Assembly (NCBI GenBank): GCA_965221505.1
Contig: CBDCSI010000002.1
Coordinates: forward strand, 558,001 to 622,000
DNA length: 64,000 nucleotides
DNA from: CAZPXZ01 sp965221505
Lineage (GTDB): Bacteria; Pseudomonadota; Alphaproteobacteria; Rhodobacterales; CAZPXZ01
Direction of reading: 5' to 3'
How positions within the stretch are numbered: the first letter of the stretch is position 1; each line of letters starts with the position of its first letter. Positions 53,909 through 62,335 of the stretch are shown here, piece after piece. The notes under the pieces are model-generated. The model did no database searches and was not told the origin of the DNA. It worked only from the letters and a program-made list of their open reading frames with translations. The position numbers were made by a program, and so were the translations under genes.

Positions 53909-54742
53909 ATGATCCAGCTCAGTCTTTGCAACGAACTCCTGGCGGAGGACGGATTGACGCTTCCCGAACAATGCCGCATCGCGGCGGAACTCGGCTACAT
54001 GGGGATCGAACTGGCGCCGGGCACCGTGGATCCCGTGCCGCACGAGGTGCCGGATGACCGGTGGCGCGCGATCCGCCTGGCGGTCGAGAACCAGGGTCTT
54101 CGCGTGACCGGCCTGCACTGGCTCCTGGCCCCCTATCCGGATCTTTCCGTGACCGACCCGTCCTCGTCCGCAAGGGCCGCGGAAGTCCTGGTCCGGCTGG
54201 TTCGAATCGCGGAAACCCTCGGCGCGGAGATCCTGGTGCACGGCTCGCCGAGCTCCCGCCAGCTGCCCGAAGGAGCGGATCCCGCCCGGACGGTCGACCA
54301 TGTCGCCGAGGTTCTCGCCCCCGTCGCCCAGGCTGCCGAGGACGCCGGCCTGACCTATTGCATCGAACCGCTCTCGCCGGCGGAAACCCCCTTCGTCAAC
54401 ACCGTCGAGGAAGCGCTTCGGCTGGTCCGGCAGGTGGACTCGCCCGCGTTTCGCACGATGCTCGACACCTGCGCGGCCGGCCAGGCGGAAGCCTTGCCCG
54501 TGGCCGACCTGATCCGCAAGCACGCGCCGCGCGGCGAACTCGCCCATATCCAGGTCAACGATTCGAACCGGGGCGCTCCCGGCATGGGCGACGATCCCTT
54601 TGCGGATATTGCCCGCGCGCTTCGCGAGGTCGGCTGGAGCCGGCCGGTGGCGGTGGAGCCGTTCCGGACCCTCGTCAACGGCACCGTGACCGCCGCGGTC
54701 GGCGCCGCCACGATGCGCGCCGCCTGGAGCGCGGCAGGGTGA
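53909..54742 (+). CDS. Sugar phosphate isomerase/epimerase-like TIM barrel 1
   Basis: A 277-residue AP-endonuclease-2/xylose-isomerase-like TIM barrel protein. Metal ligands can be placed at E in CIEPLSPAETPF, D in LDTCAAGQ, H in ELAHIQVND and the final VAVEPF. Relatives include hydroxypyruvate isomerase, IolE/IolI, D-tagatose epimerase and enzymes acting on 3-keto sugars. It begins after a 119-base gap with a TATCAT element (53834-53839) that may be an internal promoter. It sits between the transporter and four more catabolic genes. Confidence 0.87.
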   Translation: MIQLSLCNELLAEDGLTLPEQCRIAAELGYMGIELAPGTVDPVPHEVPDDRWRAIRLAVENQGLRVTGLHWLLAPYPDLSVTDPSSSARAAEVLVRLVRIAETLGAEILVHGSPSSRQLPEGADPARTVDHVAEVLAPVAQAAEDAGLTYCIEPLSPAETPFVNTVEEALRLVRQVDSPAFRTMLDTCAAGQAEALPVADLIRKHAPRGELAHIQVNDSNRGAPGMGDDPFADIARALREVGWSRPVAVEPFRTLVNGTVTAAVGAATMRAAWSAAG

Positions 54743-56145
54743 ACGCCCCGCGCTACGCGATCGAGCGGGTCGAGGCGGGCGAGCGCGCCGTGCGACTCGC
54801 CCTGCCGTTCCGCTTCGGCGACACGAGGGTGACCGGGACGGCGGAAGCCTATCTCCGCGTCACCGTAGAGGGGCCGAGCGGCGTCTCGACCGGCGTCGCC
54901 GCGCAGCTGATGGTGCCGCGATGGTTCGACAAGCGACCGGAGAGGACCAACGAGGACACGGTCGACGACCTCCGCAGGACGGTTCTCGCCGCCATGCGCC
55001 TGGCGCCGGGACTCGCGGGGACTGCGCGCAGCGTCTCGCGCGACCTGCGCTCGGCAGTCGAGGCGGACGCGCCGAAGGACCTGCCGCGCCTCGCCGCGGG
55101 CTTCGGTCCGGCGCTCGTCGAAATGGCCTTGCTCGACGCCGTCTGTCGGGACCTGAAGCTCGCGTTTTCCGACGCCGCGCGTCGGGACGCGTTCGGACTG
55201 GCGGAAGACGCGCCGAACGACATCCCGGCAGGTGCGGTCGCGGATGCTCTCGCGCGTATCGAGCCGCAGAAGCGGATCCGGATCCGCCACACGGTCGGCC
55301 ACGACTCCCCGCTCGACGCCCGCGACGTCGCCGACCGGCCGCCGGACGGACGGCCGGTGGCGCTCGAGGAGGCGATCGCGCGAGACGGCGTGCAGGCCTT
55401 CAAGATCAAGCTCAAGGGCGACGTCGCCGCCGACCTCGACCGGCTCTCGGCCGTCGCCGCCCGGCTCGACCGCGTCGAAGCGCTCCAGGTCACCCTCGAC
55501 GCCAACGAGCAATACGACCGCGACGGCCTGGCGGAGCTCGTCCGCCGGCTCGCCGAACGCGACGGTCTCGCGCGGTTGCGCCGGGCCGTCCTCTATATCG
55601 AGCAGCCCTTCGCCCGCGAGGAGGCGCTCGCCCCGCCCCGCCTGGACGACTTCGGCTTCCCGCTGGTCATCGACGAGAGCGACGACGCGGACGACGCCTT
55701 GCCGCGCGCGCTGGACGCGGGCTGGAACGGCGTGTCGGTGAAGAGTTGCAAGGGGGTCCTCCGCGGCCTCCTGAACGCCGCGCGCGTGGCGCATGCCGCA
55801 AGCCTGGGGCGGCGCGTCGTCCTGTCGGCCGAGGATCTAACCTGCCAGCCGGGTCTGTCGTGGCAGCAGGACACGCTGGTCGCCGCCACCGTCGGGGCGA
55901 CGCATGCGGAGCGGAACGGGCATCACTTCGCCGGCGGGTTTCAGGGGGCGCCCGAGGCGGAACGCAGAGCCTACCTGAACGCGCATCCAGACCTGTATTG
56001 CGGGACCGCAGCGCATCCGAAGCTTCGGATCGCCGACGGCGTCGTGGCGCTGGATTCGCTCTTCTCGCCGGGCTTCGGATCGGACCCCGGTCCCGACTTC
56101 GCCGCCCTGCAACCCATCGGAACGACTGAGGAGACTCCGCAATGA
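54739..56145 (+). CDS. Enolase-superfamily enzyme (mandelate racemase/muconate lactonizing type)
   Basis: A 468-residue protein, GTG start in GTGA overlap with the isomerase. The catalytic residues of the superfamily are visible: K222-I-K224 in FKIKLKGD, metal ligands D254 (LDANEQYD), E288 (YIEQPF) and D312 (VIDESDD), and K335 (SVKSCKG) on the opposite face. Two candidate lysine bases and no His-Asp dyad suggest the MLE-like group. It abstracts a proton alpha to a carboxylate, so it may dehydrate or epimerise a sugar acid imported by the TctCBA transporter. The N-terminal capping domain is longer than usual. Confidence 0.85.
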   Translation: MNAPRYAIERVEAGERAVRLALPFRFGDTRVTGTAEAYLRVTVEGPSGVSTGVAAQLMVPRWFDKRPERTNEDTVDDLRRTVLAAMRLAPGLAGTARSVSRDLRSAVEADAPKDLPRLAAGFGPALVEMALLDAVCRDLKLAFSDAARRDAFGLAEDAPNDIPAGAVADALARIEPQKRIRIRHTVGHDSPLDARDVADRPPDGRPVALEEAIARDGVQAFKIKLKGDVAADLDRLSAVAARLDRVEALQVTLDANEQYDRDGLAELVRRLAERDGLARLRRAVLYIEQPFAREEALAPPRLDDFGFPLVIDESDDADDALPRALDAGWNGVSVKSCKGVLRGLLNAARVAHAASLGRRVVLSAEDLTCQPGLSWQQDTLVAATVGATHAERNGHHFAGGFQGAPEAERRAYLNAHPDLYCGTAAHPKLRIADGVVALDSLFSPGFGSDPGPDFAALQPIGTTEETPQ

Positions 56146-57293
56146 GGCAAACCCGCATCGGCATCGTCATGCACGGCGTGACCGGACGGATGGGCACGAA
56201 CCAGCACCTGATCCGCTCCGTTCTCGCCATCCGGGACCAGGGCGGCGTGCGGCTCTCGAACGGCGACCGACTGGTCCCCGACCCGATCCTGGTGGGGCGC
56301 AACGCCGACAAGATCGAGGCCCTGGCCCGCGCCCACGGGATCGAGCGCTACACGACCGATCTCGACGCCGCGCTCGCCGACCCCGACGACGTCCTGTTCT
56401 TCGACGCCGCCTCGACCCAATTGCGCCCGGCGCTCCTGCGCAAGGCGATCGAGGCCGGAAAGCACGTCTATTGCGAGAAGCCGGTCTCGGCCGGACTGGC
56501 GGAGGCGGTCGAAATCGCGGGAATCGCCAAGCGGAGCGGCGTCAAGAACGGAATCGTGCACGACAAGCTGGACTTGCCCGGCCTGATCAAGCTCCGCCGC
56601 CTCCGGGACGCCGGGTATTTCGGCCGCATCCTCTCCGTGCGGGGCGAGTTCGGCTACTGGGTCTTCGAGGGCGACGTCCTGCCCGCGCAGCGGCCGAGCT
56701 GGAACTACCGCGCCGAGGACGGCGGCGGCATCATCTTCGACATGCTCTGCCACTGGCGGTACGTGCTCGACAACGTCGTCGCCCCGGTCCGGGCGGTCAG
56801 CTGCCTCGGCGCGACCCACGTCCCCGAACGCCGGGACGAGGAGGGCAAGCCGTATCGGGCGACGGCCGACGACGCGGCATACGCGACCTTCGAGCTCGAA
56901 GGCGGCATCGTCGCCCAGATCAATTCGAGCTGGTGCGTGCGCGTGCATCGCGACGATCTGGTGACCTTTCAGGTGGACGGAACCCACGGCTCGGCCGTCG
57001 CCGGCCTGCATTCCTGCGTCACCCAGCACCGGATGAACACGCCGAAGCCGGTCTGGAACCCCGACCGGCCGCAGACCCTCGCGTTTCGCGAAGCCTGGGA
57101 AGAGGTTCCCGACAACACGGAGTTCGACAACGGATTCAAGGTGCAGTGGGAGGGGTTCCTGCGCCACGTTGCCGAGGATGCGCCCTGGCGCTACACGCTG
57201 GAAGAGGGAGCCAAGGGCGTCCAGCTCGCCGAACTCGGAATCCGGAGCTGGAAGGAGCGGCGCTGGCTCGACGTGCCCGAGTTGGAGATCTGA
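56142..57293 (+). CDS. Gfo/Idh/MocA-family NAD(P)-dependent oxidoreductase
   Basis: A 383-residue oxidoreductase with an N-terminal Rossmann fold (IGIVMHGVTGRMGTNQHLI) and the EKP motif at 112-114 (YCEKPVSAGL), which carries the catalytic lysine. It overlaps the enolase-family gene by ATGA. Members oxidise hydroxyls on sugars, inositols or sugar amides, often to 3-keto forms. Residues W178 and nearby ASNYR-like segment (RPSWNYRAEDGGGIIFDMLCHW) form the typical C-terminal substrate domain with its conserved D-x-x-x-H. Confidence 0.9.
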   Translation: MRQTRIGIVMHGVTGRMGTNQHLIRSVLAIRDQGGVRLSNGDRLVPDPILVGRNADKIEALARAHGIERYTTDLDAALADPDDVLFFDAASTQLRPALLRKAIEAGKHVYCEKPVSAGLAEAVEIAGIAKRSGVKNGIVHDKLDLPGLIKLRRLRDAGYFGRILSVRGEFGYWVFEGDVLPAQRPSWNYRAEDGGGIIFDMLCHWRYVLDNVVAPVRAVSCLGATHVPERRDEEGKPYRATADDAAYATFELEGGIVAQINSSWCVRVHRDDLVTFQVDGTHGSAVAGLHSCVTQHRMNTPKPVWNPDRPQTLAFREAWEEVPDNTEFDNGFKVQWEGFLRHVAEDAPWRYTLEEGAKGVQLAELGIRSWKERRWLDVPELEI

Positions 57294-57296
57294 ACG

Positions 57297-58457
57297 ATGC
57301 CCGGAACGCTCGACCTGCCCGCCCCCGGCGGCGGAAGAAACCGCGTCGTCCTGCACGACGCGTCGGCGCCCGAGCCCGGACGGGACTGGAACCGCGTCGC
57401 GTTCGCGGCCGTGCACGTCGTGGCGGATCCGTTCGCCGACGCGGACCCGTGGCTCGACGCCGCGATCGACTGGGACGCGACGCTGGCCTATCGCGAGTAT
57501 CTCTGGTCGCTGGGGCTCGGCGTGGCGGAGTCGATGGACACCGCGCAGCGCGGCATGGGGCTCGACTGGCCCACCTCGCTCGAACTGATCCGGCGCGCCA
57601 CGGAAGCGGCCCGGGCCGGCGGCCATCGCATCGCTTCGGGAGCCGGAACCGACCATATCGCGCCCGGCCCCGAGGTCACGCTCGAGGACGTCGTCGCCGC
57701 CTACGAAATGCAGTGCGAGGCGGTCGAGGCGGCGGGTTCGCCCGTCATCCTGATGGCGTCGCGGGCGCTCGCGCGGGCCGCGCGGGGGCCGGACGACTAC
57801 GCCGCGGCCTACGGGCGCGTTCTCGGCGGGCTCGACCGGCCCGCGATCCTGCACTGGCTCGGCGCCATGTTCGATCCGGCGCTCGAAGGCTACTGGGGAT
57901 CGAGCGACCCCATGGCCGCCATGGAGACCTGCCTGCAGATCGTTCGCGACAACGCGGACAAGGTGGACGGGATCAAGATCTCGCTGCTGGACGCGGAGAA
58001 GGAAGTCGTGATGCGCCGACGCCTGCCGGAAGGCGTGCGCATGTATTCCGGCGACGACTTCAACTATCCCGACCTCATCGAGGGCGACGAGAAGGGGTAT
58101 TCGGACGCGCTCCTCGGGATTTTCGATCCCATCGCCGGCGCCGCCTGCCGGGCGCTGAACGCGCTCGCTTCCGGCGACCGCGCCGCCTACCGCGCCGCCT
58201 TCGATCCCACCGTGCCGCTCTCGCGACACGTGTTTCGCGCGCCGACGCGCTTCTACAAGACGGGCGTGGTGTTCATGGCGTATCTGAACGGCCACCAGGA
58301 CCACTTCACCATGGTCGGCGGACAGGAGAGCGCGCGCTCGACGCTGCATCTCGCCGAGATCGTCCGGCTCGCCGCGGAGGCAGACCTCGTCGTCGACGCG
58401 GAGCGCGCCGCAGCGCGGGCCCGCACGGTATTCGAGTCCCGCGGCGTGGAGGTGTGA
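57297..58457 (+). CDS. DUF993 family protein (dihydrodipicolinate synthase-like aldolase fold)
   Basis: A 386-residue member of the DUF993 family, a TIM-barrel group related to DHDPS/NAL aldolases. Recognisable segments include RRATEAARAGGHRIASGAGTDH, PAILHWLGAMFDPAL and VDGIKISLLDAEKEV, where K in GIKIS is placed like the Schiff-base lysine of the aldolases, followed by MYSGDDFNYPDLI. It starts three bases after the oxidoreductase stop. A retro-aldol cleavage of a keto-sugar derivative is a reasonable hypothesis; no member is known to me with proven activity. Confidence 0.85.
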   Translation: MPGTLDLPAPGGGRNRVVLHDASAPEPGRDWNRVAFAAVHVVADPFADADPWLDAAIDWDATLAYREYLWSLGLGVAESMDTAQRGMGLDWPTSLELIRRATEAARAGGHRIASGAGTDHIAPGPEVTLEDVVAAYEMQCEAVEAAGSPVILMASRALARAARGPDDYAAAYGRVLGGLDRPAILHWLGAMFDPALEGYWGSSDPMAAMETCLQIVRDNADKVDGIKISLLDAEKEVVMRRRLPEGVRMYSGDDFNYPDLIEGDEKGYSDALLGIFDPIAGAACRALNALASGDRAAYRAAFDPTVPLSRHVFRAPTRFYKTGVVFMAYLNGHQDHFTMVGGQESARSTLHLAEIVRLAAEADLVVDAERAAARARTVFESRGVEV

Positions 58458-58458
58458 G

Positions 58459-59280
58459 ATGCCCGACGCACACGAGTTGTCGCTGAACACGGCCACCGTT
58501 CGCGAGCAGTGGAACCTGCGCCAATGCGTGGACGGCTGCCTGCGGCACGGCATCGCCGGAATCGCGCCGTGGCGCGACAAGCTGCAGGAAGCCGGCGTCA
58601 GGGAAGGCGCGCGCATGATCCGGGATGCCGGTCTTGCGGTGTCCGGCCTGTGCCGCGGAGGATGGTTCACGGCGACGGGGACGCTCGGCGACGAGGTCGT
58701 CGACGACAATCGGAGGGCGGTCGACGAGGCCGCGGAGATCGGCGCCGCCTGCCTCGTGATGGTCGTGGGCGGCCTGCCCGACGGCAGCCGCGATCTCGAT
58801 CTGGCCCGTAGCCTGGTCGCCGACGGGCTGGCGCAAACGGTCGACTACGCGCGCGGCGTCGGCGTCCCGGTCGCCATCGAGCCGCTGCATCCGATGTACG
58901 CCGCGGACCGGGCCTGCGTGAACACGCTCGCCCAGGCGCTCGATCTTTGCGACCGGATCGGGGACGGCATCGGAGTCGCGGTGGACGTCTATCACGTCTG
59001 GTGGGATCCGGAGCTGGCCCGGCAGATCGAGCGGGCCGGGAAGGAGCGTCTTCTCGCGTTCCACATCTGCGACTGGCTCGTGCCGACCCGGGACCTCCTG
59101 ACCGACCGCGGCATGATGGGAGACGGCGTGATCGACATTCCCGGGATCCGCGCCATGGTCGAGGCTGCGGGGTTCGCCGGCCTCAACGAGGTCGAGATAT
59201 TCTCGTCGCTGGACTGGTGGCGCCGCGACGCCGACGAGGTGCTGGCGACCATGGTGGAGCGGGGGAAGACGGCGTCGTAA
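58459..59280 (+). CDS. Sugar phosphate isomerase/epimerase-like TIM barrel 2
   Basis: A 273-residue xylose-isomerase-like TIM barrel. The metal set is visible as E in VAIEPLHPMYAAD, D in VAVDVYHVWWDPEL with its H, H in AFHICDW, and a final E in NEVEIFS. The VDVYHVWWDP motif differs from the LDT motif of the first isomerase of the cluster, so the two are not duplicates of recent origin and may do different steps. The ATG lies one base after the DUF993 stop. Last gene of the operon. Confidence 0.88.
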   Translation: MPDAHELSLNTATVREQWNLRQCVDGCLRHGIAGIAPWRDKLQEAGVREGARMIRDAGLAVSGLCRGGWFTATGTLGDEVVDDNRRAVDEAAEIGAACLVMVVGGLPDGSRDLDLARSLVADGLAQTVDYARGVGVPVAIEPLHPMYAADRACVNTLAQALDLCDRIGDGIGVAVDVYHVWWDPELARQIERAGKERLLAFHICDWLVPTRDLLTDRGMMGDGVIDIPGIRAMVEAAGFAGLNEVEIFSSLDWWRRDADEVLATMVERGKTAS

Positions 59281-59467
59281 GCGGGCGTCAACGCTGCTCG
59301 AGATTCGACGACTACTCTGCCCCAGGCTTGCGGGGCGCTCGTTGTCGTCGGACTCTGGCGAATCTCGGGAAGGCCGTGGAACCGAATTGACTGTGATTCG
59401 CTTCCCAAGGAATGTTCGGTCATCCTCCAAGAGTTCCAATTGTCCACAAGTGTTGATGGCGCACCTG

Positions 59468-61147
59468 CTATCCTCGGCGATACTCCAACAGTGCCGCCCT
59501 GCCGACCATGTCGACGACACGTACGTGCGCCTCTTGCCCGTCCGAATCCGCGAGATGCAGGTCGCTCCCAAAGGTAAACGATGCAGGCTGCGGTTTGGTC
59601 CCCCCGTCGATGGCGATGTTATCCGCATATAGAATCGGGTGACCGTTCGGGTCCAAGATGGGATTCAGCCGACCCTGCAAGATAGGCAGGTGTCCAGTCC
59701 CCTTCTGAAAGACGGCCGCTCCACCGTCGGGCAGTTGATCCAACTCGACATCTAGCGGGCCGCCGCTCGGTATCCAGCTCCGTGTCCGATGTGCGGCGTA
59801 CCCTGCGGCCGCCACATAGACGGTCATCGGGTGTCGAGCGGAATGCAGAACCAGCGAGGCGGTTCCGTTTGCGTCGGTCGTACCCGCCTTCCATGTCGTG
59901 TTGGGAAACAATGCAAGAACGTCTGCGCCGGCGACTGGCCGACCTGCAGCGCGAACGGTGATAACGCCGTCGATCTGCTCCCAATCGTGTCGGTGCAGTT
60001 CTTGCCAGGAAACCAGGTTGTCGGCGCCGAGGCGCTTGTTTGAGTCGCCGCCGTGGACCGCAACTGCCGGGAAGGAACCCGTCGTCGAGGAGAAGTGACC
60101 TCGGACGCGTTTCGCACCGTCGAGCAAGCGCGGCGACGCGGTGTGGCTGGACTTGACCTCGACCAGTACCGGCCCAGGCTGGCGTTCGACGACGAGGTCG
60201 ACCTCCGCCCCGTTCCTGTCCCGATAGAAGGACAGATCCATCGCCAGGCCGCCGTTGGCATTGCGCTTGACGATCTCCGACACCACCCAAGTCTCGAATA
60301 CCGCGCCGCGAAGCGGATGCGTCAGGAGTTGCTCCGGTGTTCGGATCCCGAGGAGAAAGCACACCAGACCGGTATCGTAGAAGTGCAGCTTCGGCATCTT
60401 GACGAGCCGCTTGCGAAGGTTCGAGCGGTACGCCGGCAAGCGGAAGACGAGGAAGCCTGCTTCGAGAATTCCGAGCCAGGACTTCGCTGTCGGCTGCGAG
60501 ATACCGCAATCCCCGGCAAGCGACGCGTAGTTGACCAACTGCGCCGTCCTCCCTGCGCAAAGGGCCACAAAGCGTTGAAAAGTCGAGAGATCTCCGATGT
60601 TTCGGATCAATCGCACGTCGCGTTCGACATACGTTGCGACATAGGATCGGAGCCAGTCCGCCGCATTGAGCTCGCTGTCGAAAATCCTTGGGTATGAACC
60701 GGTGAAGAGGGTTTCTTCCAGCGTTTCTGGGTATTGCGGGAAGCGCAAGACCTCTCCACGCGTCAGCGGAAAAAGATTGTACACGGCCGTTCGTCCGGCC
60801 AGCGACTGGCTGACCGACTCGAGCAAGGCAAGATTATGAGATCCGGTCAGTATCCAACGGCCCGGCGCGGGATCGTCGTCGATTATGCCCTGGAGGTACG
60901 AGAGCAGGTCTGGTACGCGCTGAATCTCGTCGAGAACGGCGCCCCGCGGGAACTGGCCGAGAAAGGCCCGAGGGTCTTCGGTCGCGAAAGCCCGCGTATC
61001 CGGGACTTCCAGCGACGCATACGGGTGGTCTGCGAACGTCTTACGACAGAGGGTCGTCTTGCCGCTCTGCCGGGGCCCGGTCAACGTGACGGCCGGCCAC
61101 GTCCGTGCCGCATGCGTCAACTTCGGGGTTAGGTCACGATCAATCAT
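59468..61147 (-). CDS. AAA ATPase/DUF4143 protein fused to a carboxypeptidase-regulatory-like domain
   Basis: A 559-residue protein. Residues 1-130 are an AAA_14 ATPase (Walker A GPRQSGKT at 24-31, Walker B VLDEIQ at 71-76, sensor TGSHN). Residues 200-390 are DUF4143, ending with a nuclease-like E315-V-D317 ... E330-V-K332 pattern. Then, without spacer, residues 393-559 give a beta-sandwich of carboxypeptidase-regulatory type (ITVRAAGRPVAGADVLALFP, TTDANGTASLVLHS, MTVYVAAAGYAAH) and a terminal domain (HLPILQGRLNPILDP, YADNIAI, VRVVDMVGRAALLEYR). The last two domains usually form a separate small protein. ATG 61147 is preferred; ATG 61165 is possible. Confidence 0.85.
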   Translation of the reverse strand: MIDRDLTPKLTHAARTWPAVTLTGPRQSGKTTLCRKTFADHPYASLEVPDTRAFATEDPRAFLGQFPRGAVLDEIQRVPDLLSYLQGIIDDDPAPGRWILTGSHNLALLESVSQSLAGRTAVYNLFPLTRGEVLRFPQYPETLEETLFTGSYPRIFDSELNAADWLRSYVATYVERDVRLIRNIGDLSTFQRFVALCAGRTAQLVNYASLAGDCGISQPTAKSWLGILEAGFLVFRLPAYRSNLRKRLVKMPKLHFYDTGLVCFLLGIRTPEQLLTHPLRGAVFETWVVSEIVKRNANGGLAMDLSFYRDRNGAEVDLVVERQPGPVLVEVKSSHTASPRLLDGAKRVRGHFSSTTGSFPAVAVHGGDSNKRLGADNLVSWQELHRHDWEQIDGVITVRAAGRPVAGADVLALFPNTTWKAGTTDANGTASLVLHSARHPMTVYVAAAGYAAHRTRSWIPSGGPLDVELDQLPDGGAAVFQKGTGHLPILQGRLNPILDPNGHPILYADNIAIDGGTKPQPASFTFGSDLHLADSDGQEAHVRVVDMVGRAALLEYRRG

Positions 61148-61176
61148 GTTGGAGAGGATACACATGATTCGATGCC

Positions 61177-61199
61177 AAATCAATATTCAATTTTGATTT
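61177..61199 (-). promoter_or_regulatory. AT-rich inverted repeat upstream of the AAA/DUF4143 gene
   Basis: AAATCAA (61177-61183) and TTGATTT (61193-61199) are exact complements with a nine-base AT-rich spacer (TATTCAATT). The repeat lies 30-53 bases ahead of the ATPase start in a very AT-rich patch, unlike the rest of the window, and may be an operator or a promoter element. Confidence 0.5.
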
Positions 61200-61636
61200 A
61201 GCCTAACATACGGATGCCCTCGCCGGCTTTCGACGTGGCACATGGCTTCGCAGGGAATATGACGCCTTCCGTCGTTCCGTAGTTCCGTAGTTCCGTCGAA
61301 CAGGACTGATATGTGCCGGCGCCTAACTGCATCCGGCCTGCACATGTCACTGGTGCATGGCGCACCGAATCGACCGACGCACCATCGTTCCCACGAAGAA
61401 GTGCGAGTTCCGGGCACCCGCGAAACCGTCGACGCTCCCACTGCTTGGCGGCCCACATGCGACTGCGTCCGGCCTCGTCGAAGATACCGTGACTGGGTAC
61501 CGTCCGCTCTCCGCGGCAGAACGACCGTCTAGCCGATCCGGTTAGGCGCGGCACCGTCCGAAGAAAATCCCGAAGGCGAGCAGGCCTACGATGAACGCAT
61601 CCGATATCCGGCAGAACCCGGCAGGAGAGCGCGACC
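61200..61636. other. 437-base stretch without a gene
   Basis: No protein-like frame was seen. A short direct repeat of TTCCGTAG occurs near 61278-61293 (two adjoining copies). The segment may be worn mobile DNA, with a GIY-YIG remnant beyond it. Confidence 0.3.
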
Positions 61637-62070
61637 TTGGCCCTCGCAAGACTGCCGAGGCGGGTCGCCCGTCCGACGGCGGTGTCCTGGATCGACGTTC
61701 CCGAGACCCCAAGCGTCGATGTCGTGCACCTTCCGGGCGGCGAACGCCCGACCCTTCGCGCCGATGCGGGCGATGCGAAACATGCCAGGACCGCTTCCGT
61801 CGAAGCTCTGCAGCACAGGTGAGACGGCGTTCTCAGGATCGGCAATTCGACCGACTTCCCGTATGTCGGCAAGGGAACCCATCTGAAGAGGCGTTTACGG
61901 GACCTGGCTCTCTTCGGCGCAGGCCGCACGCGGAATCGCAAGAGAGTCGAACGGATCTGGCAGATCGGCGAGAAAGCGACCGCCGAGGTCATCGTCGGGT
62001 CCTTCAACCGAGTTTCCCTCGTGGAAGAGCGGAAGGCCGACCTGCCGAACCGGTTCCGGCAGACACGGAG
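61637..62070 (+). pseudogene. GIY-YIG-like nuclease remnant with in-frame TGA
   Basis: In one frame from ATG 61637 the translation reads WIDVPETPSVDVVHLPGGE ... ALQHR, a TGA stop (61820-61822), then DGVLRIGNSTDFPYVGKGTHLKRRLRDLALFGAGR ... RIWQIGEKATAEVIVG. The YVGKG-x-x-L-x-x-R-L block and following LxxFGAGR look like the second half of a GIY-YIG domain. Reading the TGA as TGG would restore RWDGVLRIGN, a natural sequence. The upstream part lacks a clear GIY motif, so the gene is probably also truncated. Confidence 0.5.
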
Positions 62071-62335
62071 ATCACAACCCGCCCGGCGATTGCTACTGAC
62101 GACGGAAAACCGTACTCCGGGCGCCCTCGGATTCGGTCCAAACAGGCCACAATGGGTTCCGTTCGCAAGGACTCCGAACGGAACGATTCCGCATGCTGCA
62201 CAGGTTCCCCAACCCGTGCGATACTTGGCCCCCTCCGGCGATAAACCCGGGCATAGGCGATCCTCTCGAGACGCTTGCGAACGCCGTCGACGCAGCGGGC
62301 GAACGGACAGGGCGGCGTCTCCCGGCCGCCACGCT

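Noticed and set aside
55971..58709. 912-codon minus-strand frame, the longest in the window
   Set aside because: It runs opposite three well-supported catabolic genes and has no domain; its length results from GC-biased third positions.
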